From Pseudomonas citrullilanati (GTDB taxonomy: Bacteria; Pseudomonadota; Gammaproteobacteria; Pseudomonadales; Pseudomonadaceae), in contig NZ_JAUQOP010000027.1 in the NCBI RefSeq assembly GCF_030580855.1, forward strand, positions 1 through 64,000: a DNA stretch of 64,000 nucleotides, given 5' to 3'. Shown here piece by piece: positions 53,595 through 61,449 of this stretch. How positions within the stretch are numbered: the first letter of the stretch is position 1; every line of letters starts with the position of its first letter. A program made the translations under genes and the position numbers. The notes under the pieces are model-generated. The model searched no databases. It saw nothing but the letters and a program-made list of their open reading frames with translations, and was not told where the DNA came from.

Positions 53595-54320
53595 CTAGCG
53601 CTCGATCCAGACCAGCGAGGCGAAGCGACCGGTGCGCGGGCTGCGGCGGTAGGAGAAGAAGCGCGAATCGGTCACGGTGCACAAGCCGCCACCGTAGACC
53701 GCCATGACACCACGCGCCGCCAGCCGCAAGCGCGCCAATGCATAGATGTCGGCGAGGAACTTGCCGGCGTTGTGGCTGGGGACGAAGGCTTGCGTCGCAT
53801 CGGGCAATGGGGCGGTGAAGGCTTCACGCACTTCCGGGCCGACTTCGAAAGCCTGCGGGCCGATGGCCGGGCCGAGCCAGGCAAGGACCTGGTCGGCGGG
53901 CACCTGGAGGCTGTCGAGGGTCGCTTCCAGCACGCCGTTCGCCAGCCCTCGCCAACCGGCATGGGCCGCCGCGACCCGGGTCCCGGCGCGGTTGCAGAAC
54001 AGCACGGGCAGGCAGTCCGCGGTCATCGCCGCGCAGGCGATGCCTGGCGTCGCTGTCCAGCTGGCGTCGGCGGTGGCCACCCGGGTCGGATCAGCCTCGA
54101 CCACGGCAATCCCATGCACCTGCTGCAGCCAGGCCGGACGCATGGCGAACCGCTCGGTGAGACGGCGACGGTTCTCGGCAACGGCCGCCGGGTCGTCGTC
54201 CACGTGGTCGCCAAGGTTGAGGCTGTCGAACGGCGCGAGGCTGACGCCGCCCGCACGGGTGGTGACACAGGCCTTGACCCGGTCCGGCGCGGGCCAGTCG
54301 GGGCTCAGCCAGTCACTCAT
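53595..54320 (-). CDS. pgeF: Peptidoglycan editing factor PgeF (YfiH family)
   Basis: Also called polyphenol oxidase or purine nucleoside phosphorylase YfiH. Metal-binding His/Cys set is visible: LQQVHGIAVVE, MTADCLPVLF and AAHAGWRGLANG. In E. coli PgeF removes wrongly incorporated residues from cell-wall precursors; enzyme activity on nucleosides is known for relatives. 241 residues. Overlaps the rluD stop (ATGA), and the same rluD-pgeF-clpB order is common in gamma-proteobacteria. Confidence 0.92.
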   Translation of the reverse strand: MSDWLSPDWPAPDRVKACVTTRAGGVSLAPFDSLNLGDHVDDDPAAVAENRRRLTERFAMRPAWLQQVHGIAVVEADPTRVATADASWTATPGIACAAMTADCLPVLFCNRAGTRVAAAHAGWRGLANGVLEATLDSLQVPADQVLAWLGPAIGPQAFEVGPEVREAFTAPLPDATQAFVPSHNAGKFLADIYALARLRLAARGVMAVYGGGLCTVTDSRFFSYRRSPRTGRFASLVWIER

Positions 54321-55279
54321 CCGATGAACGCCTCGCGGTCCTGCTTGAGCAACGTCAGCAGCCAGACGAAGTCATCCGGCAGTGGCGACTCCCAGCTCAT
54401 GCGCTTGCCGGTGGTCGGATGGTCCAGTTCCAGGAAACGCGCATGCAGCGCCTGGCGCGGGAAGTTCTTCAGGGATTCGACCATGGACGGGTTGGCGGCC
54501 GGCGGAATGCGGAAACGCCCGCCATAGGCCGGATCGCCCACCAACGGGAAGTTGATGTGGGCCATGTGCACGCGGATCTGGTGGGTACGGCCGGTTTCCA
54601 GCTTGACCCGCACGTGGGTGTGGGAACGGAAACGCTCCAGCACGCGGTAATGGCTGACCGCCGGCTTGCCGCCTTCCATCACCGCCATGCGCTGGCGCTG
54701 CTGGCCGTGGCGGCCGATCGGGGCGTTGATCTTGCCGCCGGCGGTGACCACGCCGATGACGATGCACTCGTAGATGCGGCTGACGCTGCGGCTTTGCAGT
54801 TGCGCGACCAGTTGTGTCTGCGCCTGGATCGTCTTGGCCACCACCATCAGGCCGGTGGTGTCCTTGTCCAGGCGATGGACGATGCCGGCGCGCGGCACAT
54901 TGATGATGTCCGGGACGTGGTGCAGCAAGGCGTTGAGCAAGGTGCCATCGGCATGCCCGGCCGCCGGGTGCACCACCAGGCCCGCGGGCTTGTTGATGAC
55001 CAGGATCTCGTCGTCTTCATAGACGATGTCCAGGGCAATGTCCTGGGCGACCCATTCTCCCTGGGCCTCCTGCTCGGCAGTCAGCTCGAGGATGGCGCCG
55101 CCATGGACGATGTCGCGTGGGCGGACCACCGCCCCATCCACGGTCAGGCGGCCGTCCTTGATCCAGGCGGAAAGGCGCGAGCGCGAATGCTCGGCGAAGA
55201 GTTGGGCGGCGACTTGATCGAGGCGTTGGCCGCCCAATTCGGACGGCACCTCTGCGCGAAGTTCTATTTTATCGGACAT
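54317..55279 (-). CDS. rluD: 23S rRNA pseudouridine synthase RluD
   Basis: Makes pseudouridine at 1911, 1915 and 1917 of 23S rRNA. S4 RNA-binding domain (about 18-75) then the RluA-family core with catalytic Asp138 in HRLDKDTTGL and GRTHQIRVH. Start at 55279 (MSDKIEL) gives 320 residues; a long upstream in-frame extension crosses into the bamD promoter region and is not coding. Divergent from bamD as in many proteobacteria. Confidence 0.95.
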   Translation of the reverse strand: MSDKIELRAEVPSELGGQRLDQVAAQLFAEHSRSRLSAWIKDGRLTVDGAVVRPRDIVHGGAILELTAEQEAQGEWVAQDIALDIVYEDDEILVINKPAGLVVHPAAGHADGTLLNALLHHVPDIINVPRAGIVHRLDKDTTGLMVVAKTIQAQTQLVAQLQSRSVSRIYECIVIGVVTAGGKINAPIGRHGQQRQRMAVMEGGKPAVSHYRVLERFRSHTHVRVKLETGRTHQIRVHMAHINFPLVGDPAYGGRFRIPPAANPSMVESLKNFPRQALHARFLELDHPTTGKRMSWESPLPDDFVWLLTLLKQDREAFIG

Positions 55280-55429
55280 GCTCGGACTGGGCGTCGGCAC
55301 AGCCTTTGGTTTCGGCTGCGCGCTTGTGGTTAAATACGGCGTCTTTTGCCCCGAGGCTTTCAACGGGGCGCTCATCATAACAGGACGGCCCCGCCCAAGA
55401 CAGCGGCCGTCATAGGGACGCAAGCCGCC

Positions 55430-56446
55430 ATGCAAGTGAAACACCTGCTGCTGATCGCCATCCTCGCATTGACTGCTGCTTGCTCGTCGAAGGAAGTCGT
55501 AGACGAAAACCTGAGCGAAGTCGAACTGTACCAACAGGCGCAGAACGACCTGGACAACAACAGCTACACCAGCGCCACAGCCAAGCTCAAGGCCCTGGAG
55601 TCGCGGTATCCGTTCGGTCGCTACGCCGACCAGGCCCAGCTGGAACTGATCTACGCCAACTACAAGAACGCCGAGCCGGAAGCAGCGAAATCCGCCGCCG
55701 AGCGCTTCATTCGCCTGCACCCGCAGCACCCGAACGTCGATTACGCCTATTACCTCAAGGGCCTGACTTCCTTCGACCAGGACGTCGGCCTGCTGGCGCG
55801 CTTCCTGCCGCTGGACATGACCAAGCGCGACCCGGGCGCCGCCCGCGACTCCTACAACGAGTTCGCCCAGCTGACCAGCCGCTTCCCCAACAGCCGCTAC
55901 TCGCCGGATGCCAAGCAGCGCATGATCTACCTGCGCAACCTGCTGGCCTCCTACGAGATCCACGTGGCGGATTACTACCTGACCCGCCAGGCCTACGTCG
56001 CCGCTGCCAACCGTGGCCGCTACGTGGTGGAAAACTTCCAGGAAACCCCTTCAGTGGGTGACGGCCTGGCCGTGATGACCGAGGCGTACCAGCGCCTGCA
56101 CCTGGACGACCTGGCCGCCACCAGCCTGGAAACCCTGAAGCTGAACTACCCGGACCACCCTTCCCTGGTCGACGGCCAGTTCACCCCGCGTGTGGGCGAA
56201 GTGGACAACCGCTCGTGGCTGAGCAAGGCCACCCTGGGCCTGATCGAATCCCGTCCGCCGCTGCCGCCGGGAGAGACCCGCGCCAACCAGGACGTGCAGC
56301 GCCAGTTCCAGGATGCCAAGGAAGCCATTCCGAACGAGCTCAAGCCCAAGGATGAAAACGGTGACGTGATCGAAGAGCCGGAGGCTGAAAACCCGTCCGG
56401 CGACCGCTCCTGGTTCAGCTACATGACCTTCGGCCTGTTCGACTGA
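55430..56446 (+). CDS. bamD: Outer-membrane assembly lipoprotein BamD
   Basis: Essential lipoprotein of the BAM complex that inserts beta-barrel proteins. Lipobox LTAAC (Cys18), then TPR repeats (about 30-240; ELYQQAQNDLDNNSYTSATAKL). It is 338 residues against about 245 in E. coli because of a C-terminal extension of about 90 residues with acidic linker, which is usual in Pseudomonas. Start at 55430. A terminator follows. Confidence 0.95.
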   Translation: MQVKHLLLIAILALTAACSSKEVVDENLSEVELYQQAQNDLDNNSYTSATAKLKALESRYPFGRYADQAQLELIYANYKNAEPEAAKSAAERFIRLHPQHPNVDYAYYLKGLTSFDQDVGLLARFLPLDMTKRDPGAARDSYNEFAQLTSRFPNSRYSPDAKQRMIYLRNLLASYEIHVADYYLTRQAYVAAANRGRYVVENFQETPSVGDGLAVMTEAYQRLHLDDLAATSLETLKLNYPDHPSLVDGQFTPRVGEVDNRSWLSKATLGLIESRPPLPPGETRANQDVQRQFQDAKEAIPNELKPKDENGDVIEEPEAENPSGDRSWFSYMTFGLFD

Positions 56447-56456
56447 GGCCAAGGCA

Positions 56457-56496
56457 GCACAAAACAGGGAGACCCGCCGGTCTCCCTGTTTTGTGC
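56457..56496 (+). terminator. Terminator of bamD
   Basis: Long stem GCACAAAACAGGGAGACC and its exact reverse complement around a CGCC loop; T-rich right arm. Confidence 0.88.
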
Positions 56497-56571
56497 CTGG
56501 AACCCTGGGTGCTGTGCGCCGCCCCCGTCCCCGGCTAAACTGCCTGACCTCTAGCCAAAAAGCCGCCCATC

Positions 56572-56805
56572 ATGCTTCGTCTATTGTTCTGGATCGCCCT
56601 GATTGCCGCCGCGGTATGGTTCTGGCGCAAGCTCAAGGCCAGCGCTGCCGCACCGAACGCATCCCGGGAGCCGGATGCGCCGCCGATGGTCCGTTGCGCC
56701 CAGTGCGGCGTGCACCTGCCTCGCGACCGGGCGCTGGTCCTCGAACAACAGTGGTATTGCAGCCAGGCTCACCTCGAGCAAGGCCCGGGCAGCCGTGAGC
56801 GCTGA
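56572..56805 (+). CDS. Small membrane-anchored Cys-motif protein (PP0621 family)
   Basis: A 77-residue protein with an N-terminal membrane helix (about 3-18) and a cysteine motif (VRCAQCGVHLPRDRA...WYC) likely to bind zinc. It overlaps the pilS start by 11 bases and so is probably co-translated with pilS. The family is named after a P. putida gene, with no known function; its constant link to pilS-pilR hints at an accessory role. Confidence 0.8.
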   Translation: MLRLLFWIALIAAAVWFWRKLKASAAAPNASREPDAPPMVRCAQCGVHLPRDRALVLEQQWYCSQAHLEQGPGSRER

Positions 56806-58384
56806 GGCTTCCAGCCCGCGCATCAAACAGACGCAGCGCCTGCTGCGTCTCTACCACCTGTACCGCCTGAGCATCGGCATCACCCTGGTGCTGCTGATCT
56901 CCAGCAACATGGACAACCGCCTGCTGGAGTTCGCCAACGACGACTTGCTGCGCAGCGGCAGCTGGTTGTACCTGGTCTTGAACATCCTGCTGGTGGTGTT
57001 CCTGGAAAACACCCGCCGCCCGGCCCGGTTGTTCGGCCTGGCATTGGTCGACGTGCTGCTGCTCTCCTGGCTGTTTTTCGTCGCCGGGGGCGCTCCCAGC
57101 GCCATTGGCAACCTGCTCATTGTTTCCGTGGCCATCGGCAACACGCTGTTGCGAGGCCGCATCGGCCTGCTGATCGCCGCCGTCGCCACCCTCGGCATCG
57201 TCGGTTCGAGTTTCTTCCTCGGGCTGGGCGACGCGAGCCGGCCCAGCAGTTACTTGCAAGCCGGCACCCTCGGAGCGTTGTGCTTCGCCGCCGCCCTGCT
57301 GGTACAAGGCCTGACCCGACGCCTGGAGGCCAGCGAGACCCTGGCCGAGCAGCGGGCCAGTGAAGTGGTCGGCCTGGAGGCGCTCAACGCCCTGATCCTG
57401 CAACGTATGCGCACCGGCATCCTGGTGCTCGACCGCCAGCGCCGGGTGCAACTGGCCAACGAAAGCGCGCTGAACCTGCTGGGCATGCACGACCTGGTCG
57501 GCCAGCCGATCGACGACGGCTCCAGCGCCCTCGTCGAGTGCCTGCAACGGTGGCTGAACAACCCCAGCCTGCGGCCACAGAGCCTCACCGTCCCTGGCAC
57601 GGGCTTGACGCTGCAACCGAGCTTCATCGCCCTGGGGCATCACGAACAGCATCAGATCCTGGTGTTTCTCGAAGACCTGGCCCAGGTGTCCCAACAGGCC
57701 CAGCAACTGAAACTCGCCTCCCTCGGGCGTCTCACTGCCGGCATCGCCCACGAAATCCGCAACCCCTTGGGCGCGATCAGCCATGCCGCGCAATTGCTGC
57801 GCGAGTCCGAGGAACTGAACGACGCGGATCGACGTCTGACGCAGATTATTCAAGACCACTCCCAGCGAATGAACCGCGTCATCGAAAACGTCCTGCAACT
57901 GTCCCGCCGCCAGCAATCCACGCCCCAGCGCCTCGACCTGCGGACCTGGCTCCAACAGTTCGTCCAGCAAACCCGCGAAAGCATGGCCGGGCACCAGCAG
58001 TTGCACCTGGACATCGACCCGGGCGACTACACCACGCTCATGGACCCCGACCAACTGACCCAGGTGCTCGACAATTTGCTGCGCAACGCCTGGCGCCACA
58101 GTGCGATGGCCAATGAACAGGCCGAGGCCTGGTTGAAACTGTCCATCGACCCCCGCAGCCAGCTATCCACGCTGGACGTCATCGACAACGGCCCCGGCGT
58201 GACGGCCGACCAGCAGGCGCATCTGTTCGAACCGTTCTTCACCACCAGCAGCCAGGGCACCGGCCTTGGGCTCTATCTGTCCCGTGAGCTGTGCGAAAGC
58301 AACCAGGCCCGCCTAGACTTCAAGCCACGCCAAGGCGGCGGTTGCTTTCGCATCACTTTTGCTCACGGACGGAAACAGATTTGA
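56795..58384 (+). CDS. pilS: PilS sensor histidine kinase
   Basis: Senses pilin levels in the inner membrane and controls PilR. Six hydrophobic helices (about 30-180), a PAS domain (about 195-300), and kinase core with His319 in GIAHEIRNP, N box NLLRNAWRHS, G boxes DNGPGV and GTGLGLYL. The GTG start at 56795 gives 529 residues and puts the active His at the same number as in P. aeruginosa. Four-base overlap (TTGA) with pilR. Confidence 0.95.
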   Translation: MSAEASSPRIKQTQRLLRLYHLYRLSIGITLVLLISSNMDNRLLEFANDDLLRSGSWLYLVLNILLVVFLENTRRPARLFGLALVDVLLLSWLFFVAGGAPSAIGNLLIVSVAIGNTLLRGRIGLLIAAVATLGIVGSSFFLGLGDASRPSSYLQAGTLGALCFAAALLVQGLTRRLEASETLAEQRASEVVGLEALNALILQRMRTGILVLDRQRRVQLANESALNLLGMHDLVGQPIDDGSSALVECLQRWLNNPSLRPQSLTVPGTGLTLQPSFIALGHHEQHQILVFLEDLAQVSQQAQQLKLASLGRLTAGIAHEIRNPLGAISHAAQLLRESEELNDADRRLTQIIQDHSQRMNRVIENVLQLSRRQQSTPQRLDLRTWLQQFVQQTRESMAGHQQLHLDIDPGDYTTLMDPDQLTQVLDNLLRNAWRHSAMANEQAEAWLKLSIDPRSQLSTLDVIDNGPGVTADQQAHLFEPFFTTSSQGTGLGLYLSRELCESNQARLDFKPRQGGGCFRITFAHGRKQI

Positions 58385-59727
58385 ATACACGCTCACGGCA
58401 ACGAATCCTGATCGTCGACGACGAACCGGACATCCGCGAACTCCTGGACATCACCCTGGGCCGGATGAAACTCGACACCCGCAGCGCCAAGAACCTTGCC
58501 GAGGCCCAGGCCCTGTTGGCGGACGAGGCCTTTGACCTGTGCCTGACCGACATGCGCCTGCCCGATGGCACCGGCCTGGAACTGGTGCAACACATCCAGC
58601 AACGCTACGTCCAGCTGCCCGTGGCGATGATCACCGCCTACGGCAGCCTGGAAACCGCCATCGACGCCCTCAAGGCCGGGGCTTTCGACTTCTTGACCAA
58701 GCCGGTCGACCTGACTCGTCTGCGGGAACTGGTCGCCAGCGCCCTGCGCCTGCCAGCGGTTACGCCCCCCGGCGCCACCATCGAGCGCTGCCTGCTGGGC
58801 GACTCACCGCCCATGCGCAACGTGCGCAAGCAGATCGAAAAACTCGCCCGCAGCCAGGCACCGGTGTACATCAGCGGCGAATCGGGGTGTGGCAAGGAGC
58901 TGGTGGCCCGGCTGATCCACGAACAGGGCCCCCGCGCCAACCAGGGCTTCGTGCCGGTCAACTGTGGGGCGATTCCCACGGAGTTGATGGAAAGCGAGTT
59001 TTTCGGCCACCGCAAAGGCAGTTTCAGTGGCGCCATCGAAGACAAGCCCGGGTTGTTCCAGGCGGCCCATGGCGGCACCCTGTTCCTCGATGAAGTGGCC
59101 GACCTGCCCCTGGCCATGCAGGTCAAGCTGCTGCGGGCGATCCAGGAAAAAGCCGTGCGCGCCATCGGCGGCCAGCAGGAAGAAGTGGTGGATGTGCGCA
59201 TCCTCTGCGCCACCCACAAGGACCTCGACGCCGAAGTCGCCGCCGGGCGCTTTCGCCAGGACCTGTACTACCGGCTGAACGTCATCGAGCTGCGCGTCCC
59301 GCCCCTGCGCGAACGCCGTGAAGACATCGAGCCACTCGCCAACCACGTGCTCCAGCGCCTGGCGGCCAACACCGGCAGCCCGGCGGTAAAACTTCACCCC
59401 CAGGCTTTGGATGCCCTTCGCAACTACCGCTTTCCAGGCAATGTGCGGGAACTGGAAAACATGCTCGAACGGGCCTACACCTTGTGCGAGCACCAGCAGA
59501 TCGAGGCCGAGGACCTGCGCCTGGCCGACAGCAACAGCGCCGCCGACGCGACCAGCGCCGACCTGGTGCAGGTGGACAACCTGGAAGACTACCTGGAAGA
59601 CGTCGAACGCAAGCTCATCCTCCAGGCACTGGAAGAAACCCGCTGGAACCGCACCGCGGCGGCCCAGCGGTTGAAGTTGTCGTTTCGATCGATGCGGTAT
59701 CGGTTGAAGAAACTGGGGCTGGATTGA
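58381..59727 (+). CDS. pilR: PilR sigma-54-dependent response regulator
   Basis: NtrC-family activator of pilA. Receiver domain with Asp57 (CLTDMRLPDG), AAA+ domain with Walker A GESGCGKE and sigma-54 loop GSFSGA (a GAFTGA variant), and C-terminal Fis helix-turn-helix (RTAAAQRLKLSFRSMRYRLKKLG). 448 residues if it starts at the TTG at 58381, which overlaps the pilS stop; the ribosome site is GGACGGAAACAG. The target promoter lies 18 kb away at pilA. Confidence 0.94.
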   Translation: MNTRSRQRILIVDDEPDIRELLDITLGRMKLDTRSAKNLAEAQALLADEAFDLCLTDMRLPDGTGLELVQHIQQRYVQLPVAMITAYGSLETAIDALKAGAFDFLTKPVDLTRLRELVASALRLPAVTPPGATIERCLLGDSPPMRNVRKQIEKLARSQAPVYISGESGCGKELVARLIHEQGPRANQGFVPVNCGAIPTELMESEFFGHRKGSFSGAIEDKPGLFQAAHGGTLFLDEVADLPLAMQVKLLRAIQEKAVRAIGGQQEEVVDVRILCATHKDLDAEVAAGRFRQDLYYRLNVIELRVPPLRERREDIEPLANHVLQRLAANTGSPAVKLHPQALDALRNYRFPGNVRELENMLERAYTLCEHQQIEAEDLRLADSNSAADATSADLVQVDNLEDYLEDVERKLILQALEETRWNRTAAAQRLKLSFRSMRYRLKKLGLD

Positions 59728-59794
59728 GCAAGGGCCCAGGCCTGCCTGCCAATGATCGGACTCGGGGGTTGGAGGACGGGTCCGCTCTTGGCCG

Positions 59795-59821
59795 CGTTCG
59801 CGAGCAGGCTCGCTCCCACAC
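59795..59821. repeat. Single REP unit
   Basis: CGTTCGCGAGCAGGCTCGCT and the following CCCACAC form one REP unit without a partner, between convergent pilR and thiO. Confidence 0.85.
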
Positions 59822-59878
59822 GGGGTGGTGGTGGCCTACAGATGCTTGGCCACGCTGGATCCCACAGGAAAAACGCTC

Positions 59879-60979
59879 CTACAACCGCCCCGCCGGCGCG
59901 TAAGGCGCCGGGTCGATCACTGGCTCACGCTCCAGCATTACATCGGTGAACAAGCGGCACGACGCCGGCGCCAGCACCAACCCGTTGCGATAATGCCCGC
60001 AGTTCAACCACAGCCCGGCAAACCCCGGGACTTCGCCGATATAGGGAATACCCTCCGGCGACGCCGGTCGCAAGCCCGCCCAATGCCCGACCACTTCGGC
60101 ATCGGCCAGTGCCGGGATCAACTGTTGGGCCGAGGCCTTCAGGCTCTCCAGCGCCACGTCGGTCGGGGTCTTGTCGAAGCCCTCACGCTCCAGGGTGCTG
60201 CCCACCAGGATGTGCCCGTCGCGCCGGGGAATCGCGTAACGGCCCTTGGCCAGGACCATGCTCGACAGAAAATCCGAGGCGCACTTGTACAGGATCATCT
60301 GGCCCTTGACCGGCTCCACCGGCAACATCAACCCCAGCGTACCGAGCAGCTCGCCGCTCCAGGCACCCGCGGCCAGCACCACCTGGTCGCCATGAATCGG
60401 TCCCGCGGAGCTGTCCACGCCCACGACGCGCTCGCCCTCTCGAATGAACCCGCTGACTTCGCAGTGTTCATGGAGCGTGACACCGGGCATCGCCAGCAAG
60501 GCGGCCCTGAGGGATTTCACCAGCCGCGGATTACGCACGTTGGCCACATCGGCCATGTAGATCGCCCGGGAAAAACCCGCGCCCAGCACCGGCACCGCGT
60601 CCCGGACCGCAGGGATCTCCACCGCCCGCAGCGGCCGCCCTTCCTGTTCGGCCCAGGCCAGGGCTTGCTCCTGGTCGTCCAGGTCCAGCCAATACAGGCC
60701 GGTGACGTGCACTTGCGGATCGACCCCGGTGGCCGCGAACAGGCGCTGCCCCAGCTGTGGATAAAAATCCTGGGACCAATGGGCCAGGGCGGTGACCGCC
60801 GGGCTGTAGCGCCAGGGATACAACGGCGAAACGATACCGCCGCCGGCCCATGACGCTTCCTGGCCGACACCGGAACGGTCCAGCAGCACCACGCGCTGCC
60901 CTTCGGACGCCAGATTGAACGCCGTCAGCAGGCCGATGACGCCCCCGCCGACAATCACCACTTGCTGTTGCCTGGTCAT
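59879..60979 (-). CDS. thiO: Glycine oxidase ThiO
   Basis: FAD-dependent oxidase giving iminoglycine for the thiazole part of thiamine. N-terminal dinucleotide fold VVIVGGGVIGLLTAF (residues 7-21), DAO-family core WAGGGIVSPLYPWRY, and the C-terminal GHYRNGLVLAPA motif. Start at 60979 (MTRQQQVV), 366 residues. In P. aeruginosa the corresponding D-amino-acid oxidase gene lies between pilR and the minor-pilin cluster, as here. Confidence 0.9.
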   Translation of the reverse strand: MTRQQQVVIVGGGVIGLLTAFNLASEGQRVVLLDRSGVGQEASWAGGGIVSPLYPWRYSPAVTALAHWSQDFYPQLGQRLFAATGVDPQVHVTGLYWLDLDDQEQALAWAEQEGRPLRAVEIPAVRDAVPVLGAGFSRAIYMADVANVRNPRLVKSLRAALLAMPGVTLHEHCEVSGFIREGERVVGVDSSAGPIHGDQVVLAAGAWSGELLGTLGLMLPVEPVKGQMILYKCASDFLSSMVLAKGRYAIPRRDGHILVGSTLEREGFDKTPTDVALESLKASAQQLIPALADAEVVGHWAGLRPASPEGIPYIGEVPGFAGLWLNCGHYRNGLVLAPASCRLFTDVMLEREPVIDPAPYAPAGRL

Positions 60980-61036
60980 GTTCTGATTCGACTCATAAGA
61001 CAGAGGACGCAAGACTGCGCCCGAAACAAGGAAAAC

Positions 61037-61438
61037 CTAACGCCCCCAGCAATCCTTGGTGGTCACCCCGCTGGCGGCGTTGAGCATACTCCGTACCCCC
61101 GTGTTGTTGAGGGTGAAATCGCCGCACTTGTCCGTCGCCATGGACGAGCCGCTCTTGCGCACGGCCGTCAGGGTGAAGCTCTGGTCCGTCAGTACAGGGG
61201 TGATGGTGTAGAAATCGTTACCGCTGCTCAGGCCTGTCGCGTTGGTGTAGACGTTGTTCTTCGAGTAGTAGCGCTCGAGAATCTGCGCCTGCTCGGACAA
61301 CAGCCCGGCGATTTCGGTACGCCGGCCCTTCTTCATGTATTCGGTCAGGCTCGGATAGCCGATGGTGACCACGATACCGATGATCGCGATGACGATCATG
61401 ATTTCGATCAAGGTGAAACCCCGGTTGGATCTGCGCAT
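61037..61438 (-). CDS. pilE: Type IV minor pilin PilE
   Basis: Prepilin leader MRRSNRG then FTLIEIMIVIAIIGIVVTIG with Glu5; globular domain typical of PilE (SLTEYMKKGRRTEIAGLLSEQAQILERYYS) and two C-terminal cysteines. The start at 61438 follows GAGGCGAGG; 133 residues. Minor pilins prime assembly at the pilus tip together with PilY1. It starts 11 bases after pilY1, with no pilY2 in between. Confidence 0.9.
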   Translation of the reverse strand: MRRSNRGFTLIEIMIVIAIIGIVVTIGYPSLTEYMKKGRRTEIAGLLSEQAQILERYYSKNNVYTNATGLSSGNDFYTITPVLTDQSFTLTAVRKSGSSMATDKCGDFTLNNTGVRSMLNAASGVTTKDCWGR

Positions 61439-61449
61439 GCCCTCGCCTC

